NCBI GenBank assembly: GCA_030632175.1
Contig: DAOVVG010000004.1
Location: 1 to 28,828, forward strand
DNA: 28,828 nt
Source of the DNA: Gammaproteobacteria bacterium
GTDB taxonomy: Bacteria; Pseudomonadota; Gammaproteobacteria; UBA9214
Direction of reading: 5' to 3'
Part shown: positions 16,994 through 25,242 of the stretch, piece by piece
How positions within the stretch are numbered: position 1 is the stretch's first letter
How the letters are laid out: each line of letters begins with the position of its first letter
The notes under the pieces: generated by a model
What the model saw: only the letters and a program-made list of their open reading frames with translations
The model's database searches: none
Told to the model about the DNA's origin: nothing
Made by a program: the position numbers and the translations under genes

Positions 16994-17016
16994 AACCCGG
17001 CTCTGCCGGGTTTTTT
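16994..17016 (+). terminator. Intrinsic terminator of rpmB-rpmG
   Basis: A perfect 8-bp stem AACCCGGC / GCCGGGTT with a 3-nt loop runs into six T residues (17011-17016). It lies about 30 nt after the rpmG stop. This is a textbook rho-independent terminator. Confidence 0.92.
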
Positions 17017-17041
17017 ATTGACCAGAATAAACAGCAACATT

Positions 17042-17109
17042 TGTAGGAGCGGACCATGTCCGCGATGGTTTTTTATGCACTGCAATCGCGGACATGGTCC
17101 GCTCCTACA
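17042..17109. repeat. REP-type palindromic repeat pair (BIME-like)
   Basis: Two perfect 25-bp arms, 17042-17066 and 17085-17109, lie in inverted orientation around an 18-nt spacer. Each arm begins TGTAG and contains its own hairpin GCGGAC-cat-GTCCGC (17049-17063 in the left arm). A GTAG head followed by a small GC-rich hairpin is the hallmark of REP sequences mobilised by RAYT (TnpA-REP) proteins. An inverted pair is a BIME. It lies between convergent rpmG and the HyuA gene and could also protect mRNA 3' ends. No RAYT gene is in the window. Confidence 0.85.
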
Positions 17110-17116
17110 GGTTGAT

Positions 17117-19099
17117 TTATATAGCCTCATACTCCAGCAGCAGATTGCCGACCGCATCTACAGTGCACTGCCAGCCATCCGGCAACCAGGTGGTCGCAAC
17201 GGTTTCCGTGACCAGCGCTGGTCCGTCAATCACCTGCCCGGCATGCAAGACTGATCGCGGCCATACCGGCACCGTATCTGCCTGACCGGCAATCACGACC
17301 TGTGCTGCCGCAGCGGCAGCGCCTTTGTGAATCTCCGGCAGACTAATATCCGGTGGCAACCCCTGCAAACCACAACGCAGGTTGACCAGCTCTATCGGGA
17401 TCGGCAGACAGTGTCCGTAGCGTTGCTCATGCAGTGCATGAAAAGCGGCACCGGTGGCGGCTATGCCCTGCCAGGGCAGATTCAGCGTATAGGACTGGCC
17501 GTGGTAACGCAGGTCCAGACTGAAACTCGTCGTTATGTCAGCCGTTGCAACACCTTCAGCCAGCAGCTCGTCTGTGCCTGCCGCTGCCAGTGCCTGTAAT
17601 TGCTCCGCCAGCAGGGTGTCAGAAAAATCAGCCAGTACCCCGGTCACCGTGCGCGATAATTGTCGGCTGCGTGCCGCAGCCAGCATACCCAGCGCAGACA
17701 ACACTCCGGCATGCACCGGCACCAGCGCCCGGGTCATCCCAAGCGCCTCGGCCAGCGCACAGACATGCAAGCCGCCGGCTCCTCCAAAGGACACCAGCAT
17801 GTACCGGCGAGGGTCCACGCCACGTTGCACCGAAATCACCCGTAACGCCTGCACCATGTGTTCATTGGCCAGCGCAACAATACCGAGTGCAGCCTGTTCC
17901 ACGCTCAACTGCAATGGTGCGGCAATCTGTTCAACGGCGGTAATGGCTGCCGCCCGATCCAGCACCATGTTGCCACCCAGGAAGGCATCCGGCAGCAACC
18001 GTCCCAGCACCAGATTGGCATCCGTCACGGTGGCTTGCCGGCCACCCTGTCCATAACAGGCAGGCCCCGGCACTGCCCCGGCGGACTCCGGCCCAACTCG
18101 CAACAGGCCACCCGCGTCGATACTGGCAACTGAGCCACCGCCGGCACCGATGGTATGCATATCCACCATGGGAACCGCGACCGGCCAATGGCCAATATGG
18201 CCTTCCGAGGTCAGGCGTATATCACCATCGATGAGCGCGACATCCGTCGAGGTCCCCCCCATGTCAAAGGTCATCAGCCTTGACTGTCCGGCCTGCTGAC
18301 CGATAAAACGTGCCCCCGTCAAACCACCGGCCGGACCGGACAACAGCAGGTGTACGGCCTTGCTCCCGGCCCTGGCGGCGCTCACCGTGCCACCACTGCT
18401 TTGCATCACGGCAACCGGTGCCGGTGACAGCTGCTGCTCCAGCCGTTCCAGGTAACCGGCGACCAGCGGCCCGATCCAGGCATTCAGCCAGGTGGCAATA
18501 CCGCGCTCATATTCCTTGTATTCCGGCAACACGTCGGATGAACGCGAGACGAACAGGCCGTCCGGCAACCAGTCCTCTATCATGCGTTCATCAGCATCAT
18601 CGAGAAATGAGAACAGCAGGTTAATCGCGACTGCTGCCGGCCTGATTTCCTCAATCGCGGCCAGCAATGCCGCCTTGTCCCCCGGGGAGAAGCTGCTGAT
18701 GCGGCTGCCATCGGCGCCAATGCGGGCATCCACTTCCAGGCAGTGCCCGGGAGGCACCGGTGAGCGCGGCGGTTCCGGTTGCAGGTTGTAAAGTTCACGG
18801 CGCGCCTGCCTGCCGATTGTCAGTACGTCACCCAGGCCACGATTGGTGATATAGACAGTAGGCACACCTTTGTGCTCCAGTACCGCATTGGTCGCCACGG
18901 TAGAGCCATGCACCACCCGCAGATCCCCGGTAGACAGACCCAGCTCGCGCATACCCTGCAGAATGGCCTGCTCCGGTGCCTGTGGCGTTGACAACACCTT
19001 GTGTATACGCAGAGAACGACCGTCAAACAGGACGAAATCAGTAAAGGTGCCGCCGGTATCAATTCCCAGCTGCAGGTCTGTAGGGTCAGGTTTCTTCAT
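17117..19099 (-). CDS. Hydantoinase/oxoprolinase family protein, HyuA-type subunit
   Basis: This 660-aa protein of the ASKHA-like HyuA family carries out ATP-dependent hydrolysis of cyclic amides (5-oxoproline, hydantoins), or acts as acetone/acetophenone carboxylase subunit. ATG 19099 gives MKKPDPTDLQLGIDTGGTFTDF, the proper start; the open frame beyond is discarded. Phosphate motifs are GIDTGGTFTDF (~12-22) and DMGGTSTDVAL (~279-289). GAGGGS is at ~318-323. The C terminus is complete (LVTETVATTWLPDGW...). The usual partner HyuB is not adjacent: downstream is the REP repeat and convergent rpmG, upstream is a divergent ABC operon. It may act alone, with a distant partner, or on an unknown substrate. 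Confidence 0.88.
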   Translation of the reverse strand: MKKPDPTDLQLGIDTGGTFTDFVLFDGRSLRIHKVLSTPQAPEQAILQGMRELGLSTGDLRVVHGSTVATNAVLEHKGVPTVYITNRGLGDVLTIGRQARRELYNLQPEPPRSPVPPGHCLEVDARIGADGSRISSFSPGDKAALLAAIEEIRPAAVAINLLFSFLDDADERMIEDWLPDGLFVSRSSDVLPEYKEYERGIATWLNAWIGPLVAGYLERLEQQLSPAPVAVMQSSGGTVSAARAGSKAVHLLLSGPAGGLTGARFIGQQAGQSRLMTFDMGGTSTDVALIDGDIRLTSEGHIGHWPVAVPMVDMHTIGAGGGSVASIDAGGLLRVGPESAGAVPGPACYGQGGRQATVTDANLVLGRLLPDAFLGGNMVLDRAAAITAVEQIAAPLQLSVEQAALGIVALANEHMVQALRVISVQRGVDPRRYMLVSFGGAGGLHVCALAEALGMTRALVPVHAGVLSALGMLAAARSRQLSRTVTGVLADFSDTLLAEQLQALAAAGTDELLAEGVATADITTSFSLDLRYHGQSYTLNLPWQGIAATGAAFHALHEQRYGHCLPIPIELVNLRCGLQGLPPDISLPEIHKGAAAAAAQVVIAGQADTVPVWPRSVLHAGQVIDGPALVTETVATTWLPDGWQCTVDAVGNLLLEYEAI

Positions 19100-19161
19100 A
19101 TTCTCAAGGTTGCAGCAGACTGTGCCGTGTCGTTGATACGACCGCCGGAGCAATAACCATT

Positions 19162-19197
19162 TTGACAACTTGTAATCACGGGTACAAACGGAATAAT
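19162..19197 (+). promoter_or_regulatory. Possible promoter of the ABC/GldG/DUF4340 operon
   Basis: Two overlapping -35 candidates exist, TTGACA (19162-19167) and TTGTAA (19170-19175). The latter pairs with AATAAT (19192-19197) at a 16-nt spacer. That would place the start almost at the ATG (19205). TTGACA would pair only with a poor TACAAA at a 15-nt spacer. The choice is unresolved. Confidence 0.35.
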
Positions 19198-19204
19198 ACG
19201 CACC

Positions 19205-20161
19205 ATGTCTAGGGAAGCGCTGGTACACGTGGAACACCTCACCCGGTATTACAGCCAGACGTGTGCCGTCGATGATGTCAGCTTTGACCTTGCCAAGGGC
19301 GAAGTACTGGGATTTCTGGGGCCCAATGGGGCAGGGAAATCCAGCACCATGCAAATGATTACCGGCAATCTCGCACCCGGGGCAGGCGCGATCAGCATTG
19401 CCGGCACCGATCTGCTTGAACAGCCCAAGCTGGCCAAGCGCGAGATCGGTTATCTGCCCGAACAGCCGCCAGTGTACCGGGAACTGACGGTCGATGAATA
19501 TCTACGCTATTGCGCCAGGCTGAACCGCATCCCGCGCAGCCATGTCAAAGGCGCAGTGAGCAGCGCAAAAGAACGCACCGGACTGGCAGATGTCGGCCGG
19601 CGCCTGATTGGCAACCTTTCCAAGGGCTATCAGCAACGCGTCGGCATTGCACAGGCCATTATTCACAACCCTGCCGTGGTGATACTGGATGAACCCACGG
19701 TAGGCCTTGACCCGCTGCAAATCCGTGAAATTCGCGCCTTGATTTGCGAACTCGGCAAGGAGCACGGCATTATCCTTTCCACGCACATACTGCCCGAGGT
19801 ACAGGCGACCTGTACCCGCGTGCAGATCATCAACCGCGGTAAACTGGTATTTTCAGACACCACCGCGGGGCTGGAATCACGCATGAATGCCACGGCACTG
19901 ATTGCCGGCTTCCATGCCACACCCGACCTCGCGACCCTGCAGCAACTGCCTGGCGTGGAACGTGCGGAACCACTGGCAGACAACCGCTTCCGCATTCATT
20001 ACCGCGACAGCAATCCCACCGAGGCATTGGTAGAGCAATCAGTTGCACAGCGCTGGCGTCTGTATGAACTGACGCCCGAACGCCGCACACTGGAACAGAT
20101 TTTTATAGAACTGACCTGTTCGGAAGAACAGCACACGCACACCGCGGATACCAGTCAATGA
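19205..20161 (+). CDS. ABC transporter ATP-binding protein (GldA-like)
   Basis: This is a 318-aa ATPase of the ABC-2/drug-export type. It powers the permease encoded next and acts at the cytoplasmic membrane face. Walker A GPNGAGKS is at 39-46, the Q-loop glutamine at ~87, the signature LSKGYQQR at 138-145, Walker B VVILDEP at 158-164, the D-loop after GLD and the switch His at 194. The last ~100 residues form the accessory domain seen in NatA/GldA proteins. It is the first gene of a tight four-gene set; its stop overlaps the permease start by 4 nt (ATGA). The substrate is not identifiable. The organisation matches the GldA-GldF-GldG sets named after Bacteroidetes gliding but found widely. 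Confidence 0.93.
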   Translation: MSREALVHVEHLTRYYSQTCAVDDVSFDLAKGEVLGFLGPNGAGKSSTMQMITGNLAPGAGAISIAGTDLLEQPKLAKREIGYLPEQPPVYRELTVDEYLRYCARLNRIPRSHVKGAVSSAKERTGLADVGRRLIGNLSKGYQQRVGIAQAIIHNPAVVILDEPTVGLDPLQIREIRALICELGKEHGIILSTHILPEVQATCTRVQIINRGKLVFSDTTAGLESRMNATALIAGFHATPDLATLQQLPGVERAEPLADNRFRIHYRDSNPTEALVEQSVAQRWRLYELTPERRTLEQIFIELTCSEEQHTHTADTSQ

Positions 20162-20910
20162 TATTTACAATCGCCGGTCGTGAATTGCGCAGCCTGTTCC
20201 TGTCACCACTGGCATGGTCGATACTTGCCGTCACCCTGTTCATCCTCGCCTATCTGTTCCTGACACAGATCGAAACCTATATCGGCCTGCAACCCCGCCT
20301 TGCTGCCATTGAAGGCGCACCCGGCGTCGCAGACATTATTGTCGCGCCATTATTTGCAGATGCTGCCGTGGTACTGCTGTTGATTACACCCCTGATCACC
20401 ATGCGCGCACTCAGTGAAGAACACCGCAACCGCACCATCAGCCTGCTGTTTTCCGCGCCAGTGTCGATGACGGAAATCGTGATTGGCAAATACCTCGGCA
20501 TACTGTCTTTCTTCGTTATCCTGCTGGGCCTGCTGGCACTGATGCCGCTGTCGCTGCTGGTGGGCACCGAACTCGACATGGGAAAATTCGCGGCCGGAAT
20601 GCTGGGGCTAACACTGGTCGTCGCTGCTTTCTCTGCCATTGGTCTGTACATGTCATCATTAACCGAGCAGCCGACCGTGGCTGCCGTGACCACTTTTGGA
20701 CTGCTATTATTGCTCTGGATCGTGGACTGGGCCGGTAACAGTGAGGCAACCGGCAGCAGCGCACTCGCACAACTGTCCATGCTGCGTCACTACGAACCAC
20801 TGCTGAAGGGACTCTTCAGCAGTGCAGACGTGGCTTACTACCTGCTGGTCATTCTGCTGTTCACCGGCTTTACCATTCGCCGCATGGACGCCTCTCGACT
20901 GCAACACTGA
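20158..20910 (+). CDS. ABC-2 type permease (GldF-like)
   Basis: This 250-aa inner-membrane protein has six hydrophobic helices. They lie at roughly residues 18-40, 60-82, 105-130, 138-160, 170-192 and 222-242. It fits the ABC-2 permease family and in particular GldF: LFLSPLAWSILAVTLFILAY at the N terminus and the conserved RALSEEHRNRTISLLFSAPV stretch that couples to the ATPase. It starts inside the stop of the ATPase gene and ends 5 nt before the GldG-like gene. The three products very likely form one complex. Confidence 0.92.
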   Translation: MIFTIAGRELRSLFLSPLAWSILAVTLFILAYLFLTQIETYIGLQPRLAAIEGAPGVADIIVAPLFADAAVVLLLITPLITMRALSEEHRNRTISLLFSAPVSMTEIVIGKYLGILSFFVILLGLLALMPLSLLVGTELDMGKFAAGMLGLTLVVAAFSAIGLYMSSLTEQPTVAAVTTFGLLLLLWIVDWAGNSEATGSSALAQLSMLRHYEPLLKGLFSSADVAYYLLVILLFTGFTIRRMDASRLQH

Positions 20911-20915
20911 CAATT

Positions 20916-22277
20916 ATGAAAATTACCCGCCGCTCCCGTCTGCTGCTGCGCCTGCAAGCTTTGCTGTTCGCGATTCTGTTTATCGGCATCATCAGCATGC
21001 TTGCCTGGCTGAGCACCCGCTATGTCTACCAGGCGGACTGGACCAGCGGGGCACGCAACACTGTCTCCGAGGACACCCGCAGGTTGCTTGACAGCATGGA
21101 TCAACCGATCAGCATCAGTGCGTTTGTACGCGATGATGGCCTGATACGCGACCAGATCAGGGACCTGGTCGGCAGCTACCAGCGTTTTAAGGACGACATC
21201 ACGCTGGAATTCATCAACCCGGACAAGGAACCGGCACGCGTCCGCGAGCTTGGCATTGCCAGTGGCGGCGAAGTTATCATCCGCTACCTTGATCGCAGCG
21301 AGAACATACAGACCCTGAGCGAACAGCAACTCTCCAACGCGCTGTTACGACTCACCCGACAGGATGAACGCTGGATTGTATTTCTCAGCGGTCACGGGGA
21401 ACGTCCACCCGACGGAGAAACCAACCATGGACTGGGAATCTTCACCCGGGAACTGGAGCGCAAGGGACTCAATGTACAAACCGTAAACCTCGCAGAGACT
21501 GAAATCCCGTCCAACACCAACCTGCTGGTGGTAGCCAGCCCACGTGTTGACCTGTTGCCCGGTGAGGTCGAGAAACTGCAACGCTATACCGAGCAGGGCG
21601 GCAACCTGCTGTGGCTGGCAGAACCCGGCGACCTGCATGGACTGGAACCGCTGGCCGAACAACTCGACATCAGCCTGCTGCCAGGCACGGTTGTCGATGC
21701 CGCCAGCGGGATGTTCGGTATTGATGACCCGACCTTTGTCGTCGTCACCGGTTATCCCCGCCATGAAGTTACCAGCGAAATGACCGCCGTAACTGTTTAT
21801 CCGGAGGCCGCAGCACTGGAGATCAACAGCAGTAGCACGTGGAACGTGATACCGCTGCTTACCACCCTGGAACGTGCCTGGACCGAACTCGGTGAAATTG
21901 CCGGTGAAATCCAGTTCGACAGTGATACCGACGAACGTTCCGGGCCACTGGATATCGGCATGGTGCTGACGCGCACACGTACCGATGACAGCGGCGCCGG
22001 CCTGCCCGTGCAGCGCATCGTTGTCATCGGCGATGGTGACTTTCTGTCCGACACCTACCTCGGCAATGCCGGCAATCTCAGCCTCGGACTGAACATCGTG
22101 CAATGGCTGAGCCACGACGAGGCCGCACTCAGTATCCGTATCAAGTCAGCACCCGATACCAGCCTGGTGCTCGGCAAGGTTGCACAGGCAGTAATCGGAC
22201 TGGGTTTTCTTGTCGGACTACCGCTGTTACTGCTGGTAACCGGTATCATTGTCTGGTTACTACGCCGGCGCCGCTAG
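20916..22277 (+). CDS. GldG-family ABC auxiliary protein
   Basis: This 453-aa protein has an N-terminal membrane helix (~11-32), a large extracytoplasmic region and a C-terminal membrane helix (~427-449) ending in RRRR. That is the layout of the GldG / ABC-type uncharacterised transport auxiliary family. Landmarks are ISISAFVRDDGLIRDQIRDL, the DITLEFINPDKEP segment that defines a thioredoxin-like subdomain, FLSGHGERPP and later RIVVIGDGDFLSDT. The region suggests a catalytically inert, beta-alpha glutamine-amidotransferase-like fold. It is 5 nt after the permease gene and 3 nt before the DUF4340 gene. The function is unknown outside gliding bacteria. Confidence 0.9.
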   Translation: MKITRRSRLLLRLQALLFAILFIGIISMLAWLSTRYVYQADWTSGARNTVSEDTRRLLDSMDQPISISAFVRDDGLIRDQIRDLVGSYQRFKDDITLEFINPDKEPARVRELGIASGGEVIIRYLDRSENIQTLSEQQLSNALLRLTRQDERWIVFLSGHGERPPDGETNHGLGIFTRELERKGLNVQTVNLAETEIPSNTNLLVVASPRVDLLPGEVEKLQRYTEQGGNLLWLAEPGDLHGLEPLAEQLDISLLPGTVVDAASGMFGIDDPTFVVVTGYPRHEVTSEMTAVTVYPEAAALEINSSSTWNVIPLLTTLERAWTELGEIAGEIQFDSDTDERSGPLDIGMVLTRTRTDDSGAGLPVQRIVVIGDGDFLSDTYLGNAGNLSLGLNIVQWLSHDEAALSIRIKSAPDTSLVLGKVAQAVIGLGFLVGLPLLLLVTGIIVWLLRRRR

Positions 22278-22280
22278 CTC

Positions 22281-23126
22281 ATGTCATCACGCAGCCTGCT
22301 CAACCTGGCGCTCCTCTGTCTTGCGGGTGTGCTGGTACTGGTGATTGTTTACCAGCCCGGGATTACCCCCGAAGCTGCCCCGCAGACAGTCACCACACTG
22401 ACGGCTGAAAACATCAGCCACATTCAGGTCATACGGACAACTCGCGAACCGCTGGTATTTACCCGGCGTGCCGACAGCTGGTTTCTGACCGGCAACAGAG
22501 AACTGCCCGCCAGCGATTTCCAGATTCGATCGGTGCTTGCCATCCTGCAGGCGGAATCGGCACGCAGTTACACTGCCGACAGTCTTGATCTTGAATCACT
22601 CGGACTGGAGCCGCCGCTCGCCACCCTGATACTGGATAACACGCAGCTTAAAATCGGCGCAACCGAAGCACTGGATAACCTGCGCTATATACAGGCAGGT
22701 GACACCGTCTTCCTGGTGACTGACAGGTACCAGCACCTGATCAACTCGGACTGGCCCGGTTTCGTTGCGCGCAGACTGCTGCCGGCCCAGGCAAAGCTGT
22801 CGCGGCTACAGTTGCCGGAGTTCACCCTGTCCCTGGGGACAGACGACCAATGGCAATTATCCCCTGCCAATGCGGCAGTAAGTGCTGCCGCATTGCAGAC
22901 ACTGATTGCTAACTGGGAACAGGCCGCTGCCTACTATGTACGCCATTATCAAAACAAGGCAACCGCCGGGACCATTACCCTGGAATTTTCAGACAATACA
23001 GAACCGCTGACATTACACATCATGGCGCACACACCTGAACTTATTCTGGCGCGACCGGAACTCGGCATTCAGTACCACCTGCAAGCTGACATGAAAGAAA
23101 CCCTGCTGGCGCTGCCGACAGACTGA
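22281..23126 (+). CDS. DUF4340 domain-containing protein
   Basis: This is a 281-aa protein with one N-terminal membrane anchor (~residues 5-24, LLNLALLCLAGVLVLVIVY) and an extracytoplasmic domain of DUF4340 type. It contains the repeated beta-rich pattern around VIRTTREPLVFTRRADSWFL, then LGLEPPLATLILDNTQLKIG and WPGFVARRLLPAQAKLSRL. DUF4340 proteins commonly follow gldG-like genes, as here with a 3-nt gap, so it is inferred to be a fourth component of the ABC complex. mutM begins 17 nt after its stop and may be read from the same transcript. Confidence 0.9.
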   Translation: MSSRSLLNLALLCLAGVLVLVIVYQPGITPEAAPQTVTTLTAENISHIQVIRTTREPLVFTRRADSWFLTGNRELPASDFQIRSVLAILQAESARSYTADSLDLESLGLEPPLATLILDNTQLKIGATEALDNLRYIQAGDTVFLVTDRYQHLINSDWPGFVARRLLPAQAKLSRLQLPEFTLSLGTDDQWQLSPANAAVSAAALQTLIANWEQAAAYYVRHYQNKATAGTITLEFSDNTEPLTLHIMAHTPELILARPELGIQYHLQADMKETLLALPTD

Positions 23127-23143
23127 CTCTGGCACAGAAAAGC

Positions 23144-23956
23144 ATGCCCGAACTACCCGAAGTTGAAACCACCTGCCGCGGCATCGCGCCGTATATCACC
23201 GGCAAGCAGGTCACCCGGGTCATCGTGCGCAATCCCAACCTGCGCTGGCCGGTTTCCACCCGCCTCGGCAAGGAACTCGGCGGCCAAACGATTAACAGCG
23301 TCAGTCGGCGCGCAAAATACCTGTTGTTACAGACGCATGCCGGTACCGCCATCCTGCATCTCGGCATGTCCGGCAGCCTGTGCCTCGTCAAGGCAAGCTC
23401 ACCCGCTGGAAAACACGATCACATTGACATCGTTTTCGGTAAAATGGCACTGCGTCTTACCGACCCGCGCCGCTTTGGCAGCCTGCACTGGACACGGCGG
23501 CCAGCTGAACAACACCGCCTCATCAGTCCCCTGGGACCCGAACCACTCGGTGACGCTTTTACCGGAGACTGTCTGTACCGGCATTCACGCGGCCGCAAGG
23601 TGGCCATCAAGCAATTCATCATGAACAGTCACATCGTGGTCGGCATCGGTAATATCTATGCCAGCGAGGCACTGTACATGGCAGGTATCTATCCAAAGCA
23701 CGCAGCCGGCAAAATAAGCCGCAAGAAATACCAGCTGCTGGCAGAGGTCATCAAGGAAGTGCTTGAAGATTCCATTGCCCAGGGCGGCACCACCCTGCGT
23801 GACTTCGTCAACGGCGATGGCAAACCGGGATACTTTAAACAACAATTGAATGTTTATGGCAAGGTCGGCGAACCCTGCGTCAGCTGCAGGGTTCCGATCA
23901 GGGAAATACGCCAGGGACAACGTTCAACATTCTATTGTCCAAAATGTCAGCCGTAA
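23144..23956 (+). CDS. mutM: Formamidopyrimidine-DNA glycosylase
   Basis: MutM (Fpg) removes 8-oxoguanine and formamidopyrimidines from DNA and nicks the abasic site by beta/delta elimination. The 270-aa length equals the family norm. After Met removal the N terminus is PELPEVET, with catalytic P2 and E3, and K58 in the conserved RRAKYLLL. The helix-two-turn-helix part includes NIYASEALY. A C-terminal zinc finger has C245, C248, C265 and C268 (CVSC...CPKC). It is separated from its usual neighbours rpmB-rpmG by the HyuA/ABC block. Its last bases run up to the ribosome site of the next gene. Confidence 0.97.
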   Translation: MPELPEVETTCRGIAPYITGKQVTRVIVRNPNLRWPVSTRLGKELGGQTINSVSRRAKYLLLQTHAGTAILHLGMSGSLCLVKASSPAGKHDHIDIVFGKMALRLTDPRRFGSLHWTRRPAEQHRLISPLGPEPLGDAFTGDCLYRHSRGRKVAIKQFIMNSHIVVGIGNIYASEALYMAGIYPKHAAGKISRKKYQLLAEVIKEVLEDSIAQGGTTLRDFVNGDGKPGYFKQQLNVYGKVGEPCVSCRVPIREIRQGQRSTFYCPKCQP

Positions 23957-23976
23957 TTTATAACGCTGGAGTAACG

Positions 23977-24345
23977 ATGTCATCATTAAAACCGGTCATG
24001 GTCCTGTTTGCCACTGTTTGGCTGTCTGCCTGTGCGAACACCGGGCCAGCCACATCATTCAGCGACGAGTTTGTAACCGAGATCAGCGGAGACGGCACCA
24101 AGTTTTTCACTTATGTACGCCGCTTTCGCAAGAGTCCGGAAGGAGAAAGCCATCACCATGATGACAAGCATGCTGATACGGCCTTGCGCAAGGCCGTGCA
24201 GGCGAAGCTGGACACAACCGGCTATTGCCGTGATGACTACCTGACACTGGAGGACTACGAGGCCAATGGTATCGCCCGCATACACGGCGAATGCCGGGAT
24301 GGCGCCAGTGATAATGACCGCACGCAATTCCCGAACCGCCCCTGA
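23977..24345 (+). CDS. Small putative lipoprotein (122 aa)
   Basis: I do not recognise the family. The ATG at 23977 has a TGGAG ribosome site; the frame also opens inside mutM but that start is rejected. A hydrophobic leader ends in the lipobox WLSAC (Cys19). The mature part is polar, with a His/Asp-rich patch (ESHHHDDKHAD, ~residues 60-70) that could bind metal. Two more cysteines (YCRDD and GECRD) may form a disulfide. It lies 20 nt after mutM and 24 nt before the next lipoprotein gene, so it may be part of a run of same-strand genes. Confidence 0.78.
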   Translation: MSSLKPVMVLFATVWLSACANTGPATSFSDEFVTEISGDGTKFFTYVRRFRKSPEGESHHHDDKHADTALRKAVQAKLDTTGYCRDDYLTLEDYEANGIARIHGECRDGASDNDRTQFPNRP

Positions 24346-24369
24346 TACTTCTGCCGCGACAGGCCTGCC

Positions 24370-25209
24370 ATGACAAAACTGTTCTTCATCGTCTTTGCAT
24401 GCCCGGCCCTTCTGCTTGGCTGCAATATCAAGCAACTGCATTCTGACCCGCAGCTACCGCCTTTCCCCGGCGATGCAGTTGCTACATTCGACCAGCAGCA
24501 TTGCGCGGAACCCTCCGGCATCGTGTTCTCGGCCAGGCAGGGCACACTCTTTGTTGTTGGTGATGAAGGCGATATCTGTGAACTGTTGCCGGACGGCACG
24601 CTGCTTCGAAAAGCACATATCAACAAGGTGGACCTTGAAGGCATTACCATCGACCCGGCGACCGGTATTCTGTATGCGATTGACGAGCACACGGGAACTG
24701 TTCTGGAAATTCACCCGGACAATCTTCAAGTCCTGAGACGCATGCCGGTCAGTAACATCTCCATACGACACCCGCCGGCAAGCAAAAGAAACAACCGCGG
24801 CTTCGAGGCCATCACCTTTGTACCTGACCCTGACCACAGATCAGGTGGCAGCTTTTTTCTCGCCAACCAGGGCTGGTCTGCCGAAGACTCTGCAGCTGTT
24901 TCTGAAGCAGTGGAGCTACACAACACACCCGACACAGAAAAACCTTTGCAAATCATAAGGTCTTTCGAGCCGGGCATGACTGACCTGTCCGGTCTTCATC
25001 ATGATAACGCGTCTGAACTGATACTGATTATCAGTGACGAACATAACACCCTGCTGCTGCTGACAACTGACGGTGTATTACGGGCGGGCTACACGCTGCC
25101 CGGGAAAAACCAGGAGGGTATTACGCTGGACGCAAGCGGCCATCTGTATATTGCAGAAGATTCCGGCGACATCATCAAATACACATTTCCTGCTATGCTT
25201 GGACACTAG
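24370..25209 (+). CDS. SdiA-regulated/YjiK-like beta-propeller lipoprotein
   Basis: This 279-aa protein has a lipoprotein leader (lipobox LLLGC, Cys18). A beta-propeller-like domain resembling the SdiA-regulated (YjiK) family follows. Typical features are the repeated blade pattern (EPSGIVFSARQGTLFVVGDEG, then LEGITIDPATGILYAIDEH), the FEAITFVPD segment and a late LSGLHHDNASELILIISDEH. The last blade QEGITLDASGHLYIAEDSGD echoes the earlier ones. The role of the family is unknown; an outer-membrane or periplasmic location is expected. It is the second of two adjacent lipoprotein genes. Confidence 0.8.
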   Translation: MTKLFFIVFACPALLLGCNIKQLHSDPQLPPFPGDAVATFDQQHCAEPSGIVFSARQGTLFVVGDEGDICELLPDGTLLRKAHINKVDLEGITIDPATGILYAIDEHTGTVLEIHPDNLQVLRRMPVSNISIRHPPASKRNNRGFEAITFVPDPDHRSGGSFFLANQGWSAEDSAAVSEAVELHNTPDTEKPLQIIRSFEPGMTDLSGLHHDNASELILIISDEHNTLLLLTTDGVLRAGYTLPGKNQEGITLDASGHLYIAEDSGDIIKYTFPAMLGH

Positions 25210-25242
25210 ACATTCATCCTTACGAGCCAGGTGACGCACCTA

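Noticed and set aside
17042..17109. CRISPR repeat unit
   Set aside because: Only two copies, in inverted not direct orientation, with no spacer series or cas genes; REP-type palindrome fits better.
21345..22115. 256-codon minus-strand frame opposite the GldG-like gene
   Set aside because: Shadow frame of a well-supported operon gene; no start signal and no family resemblance.
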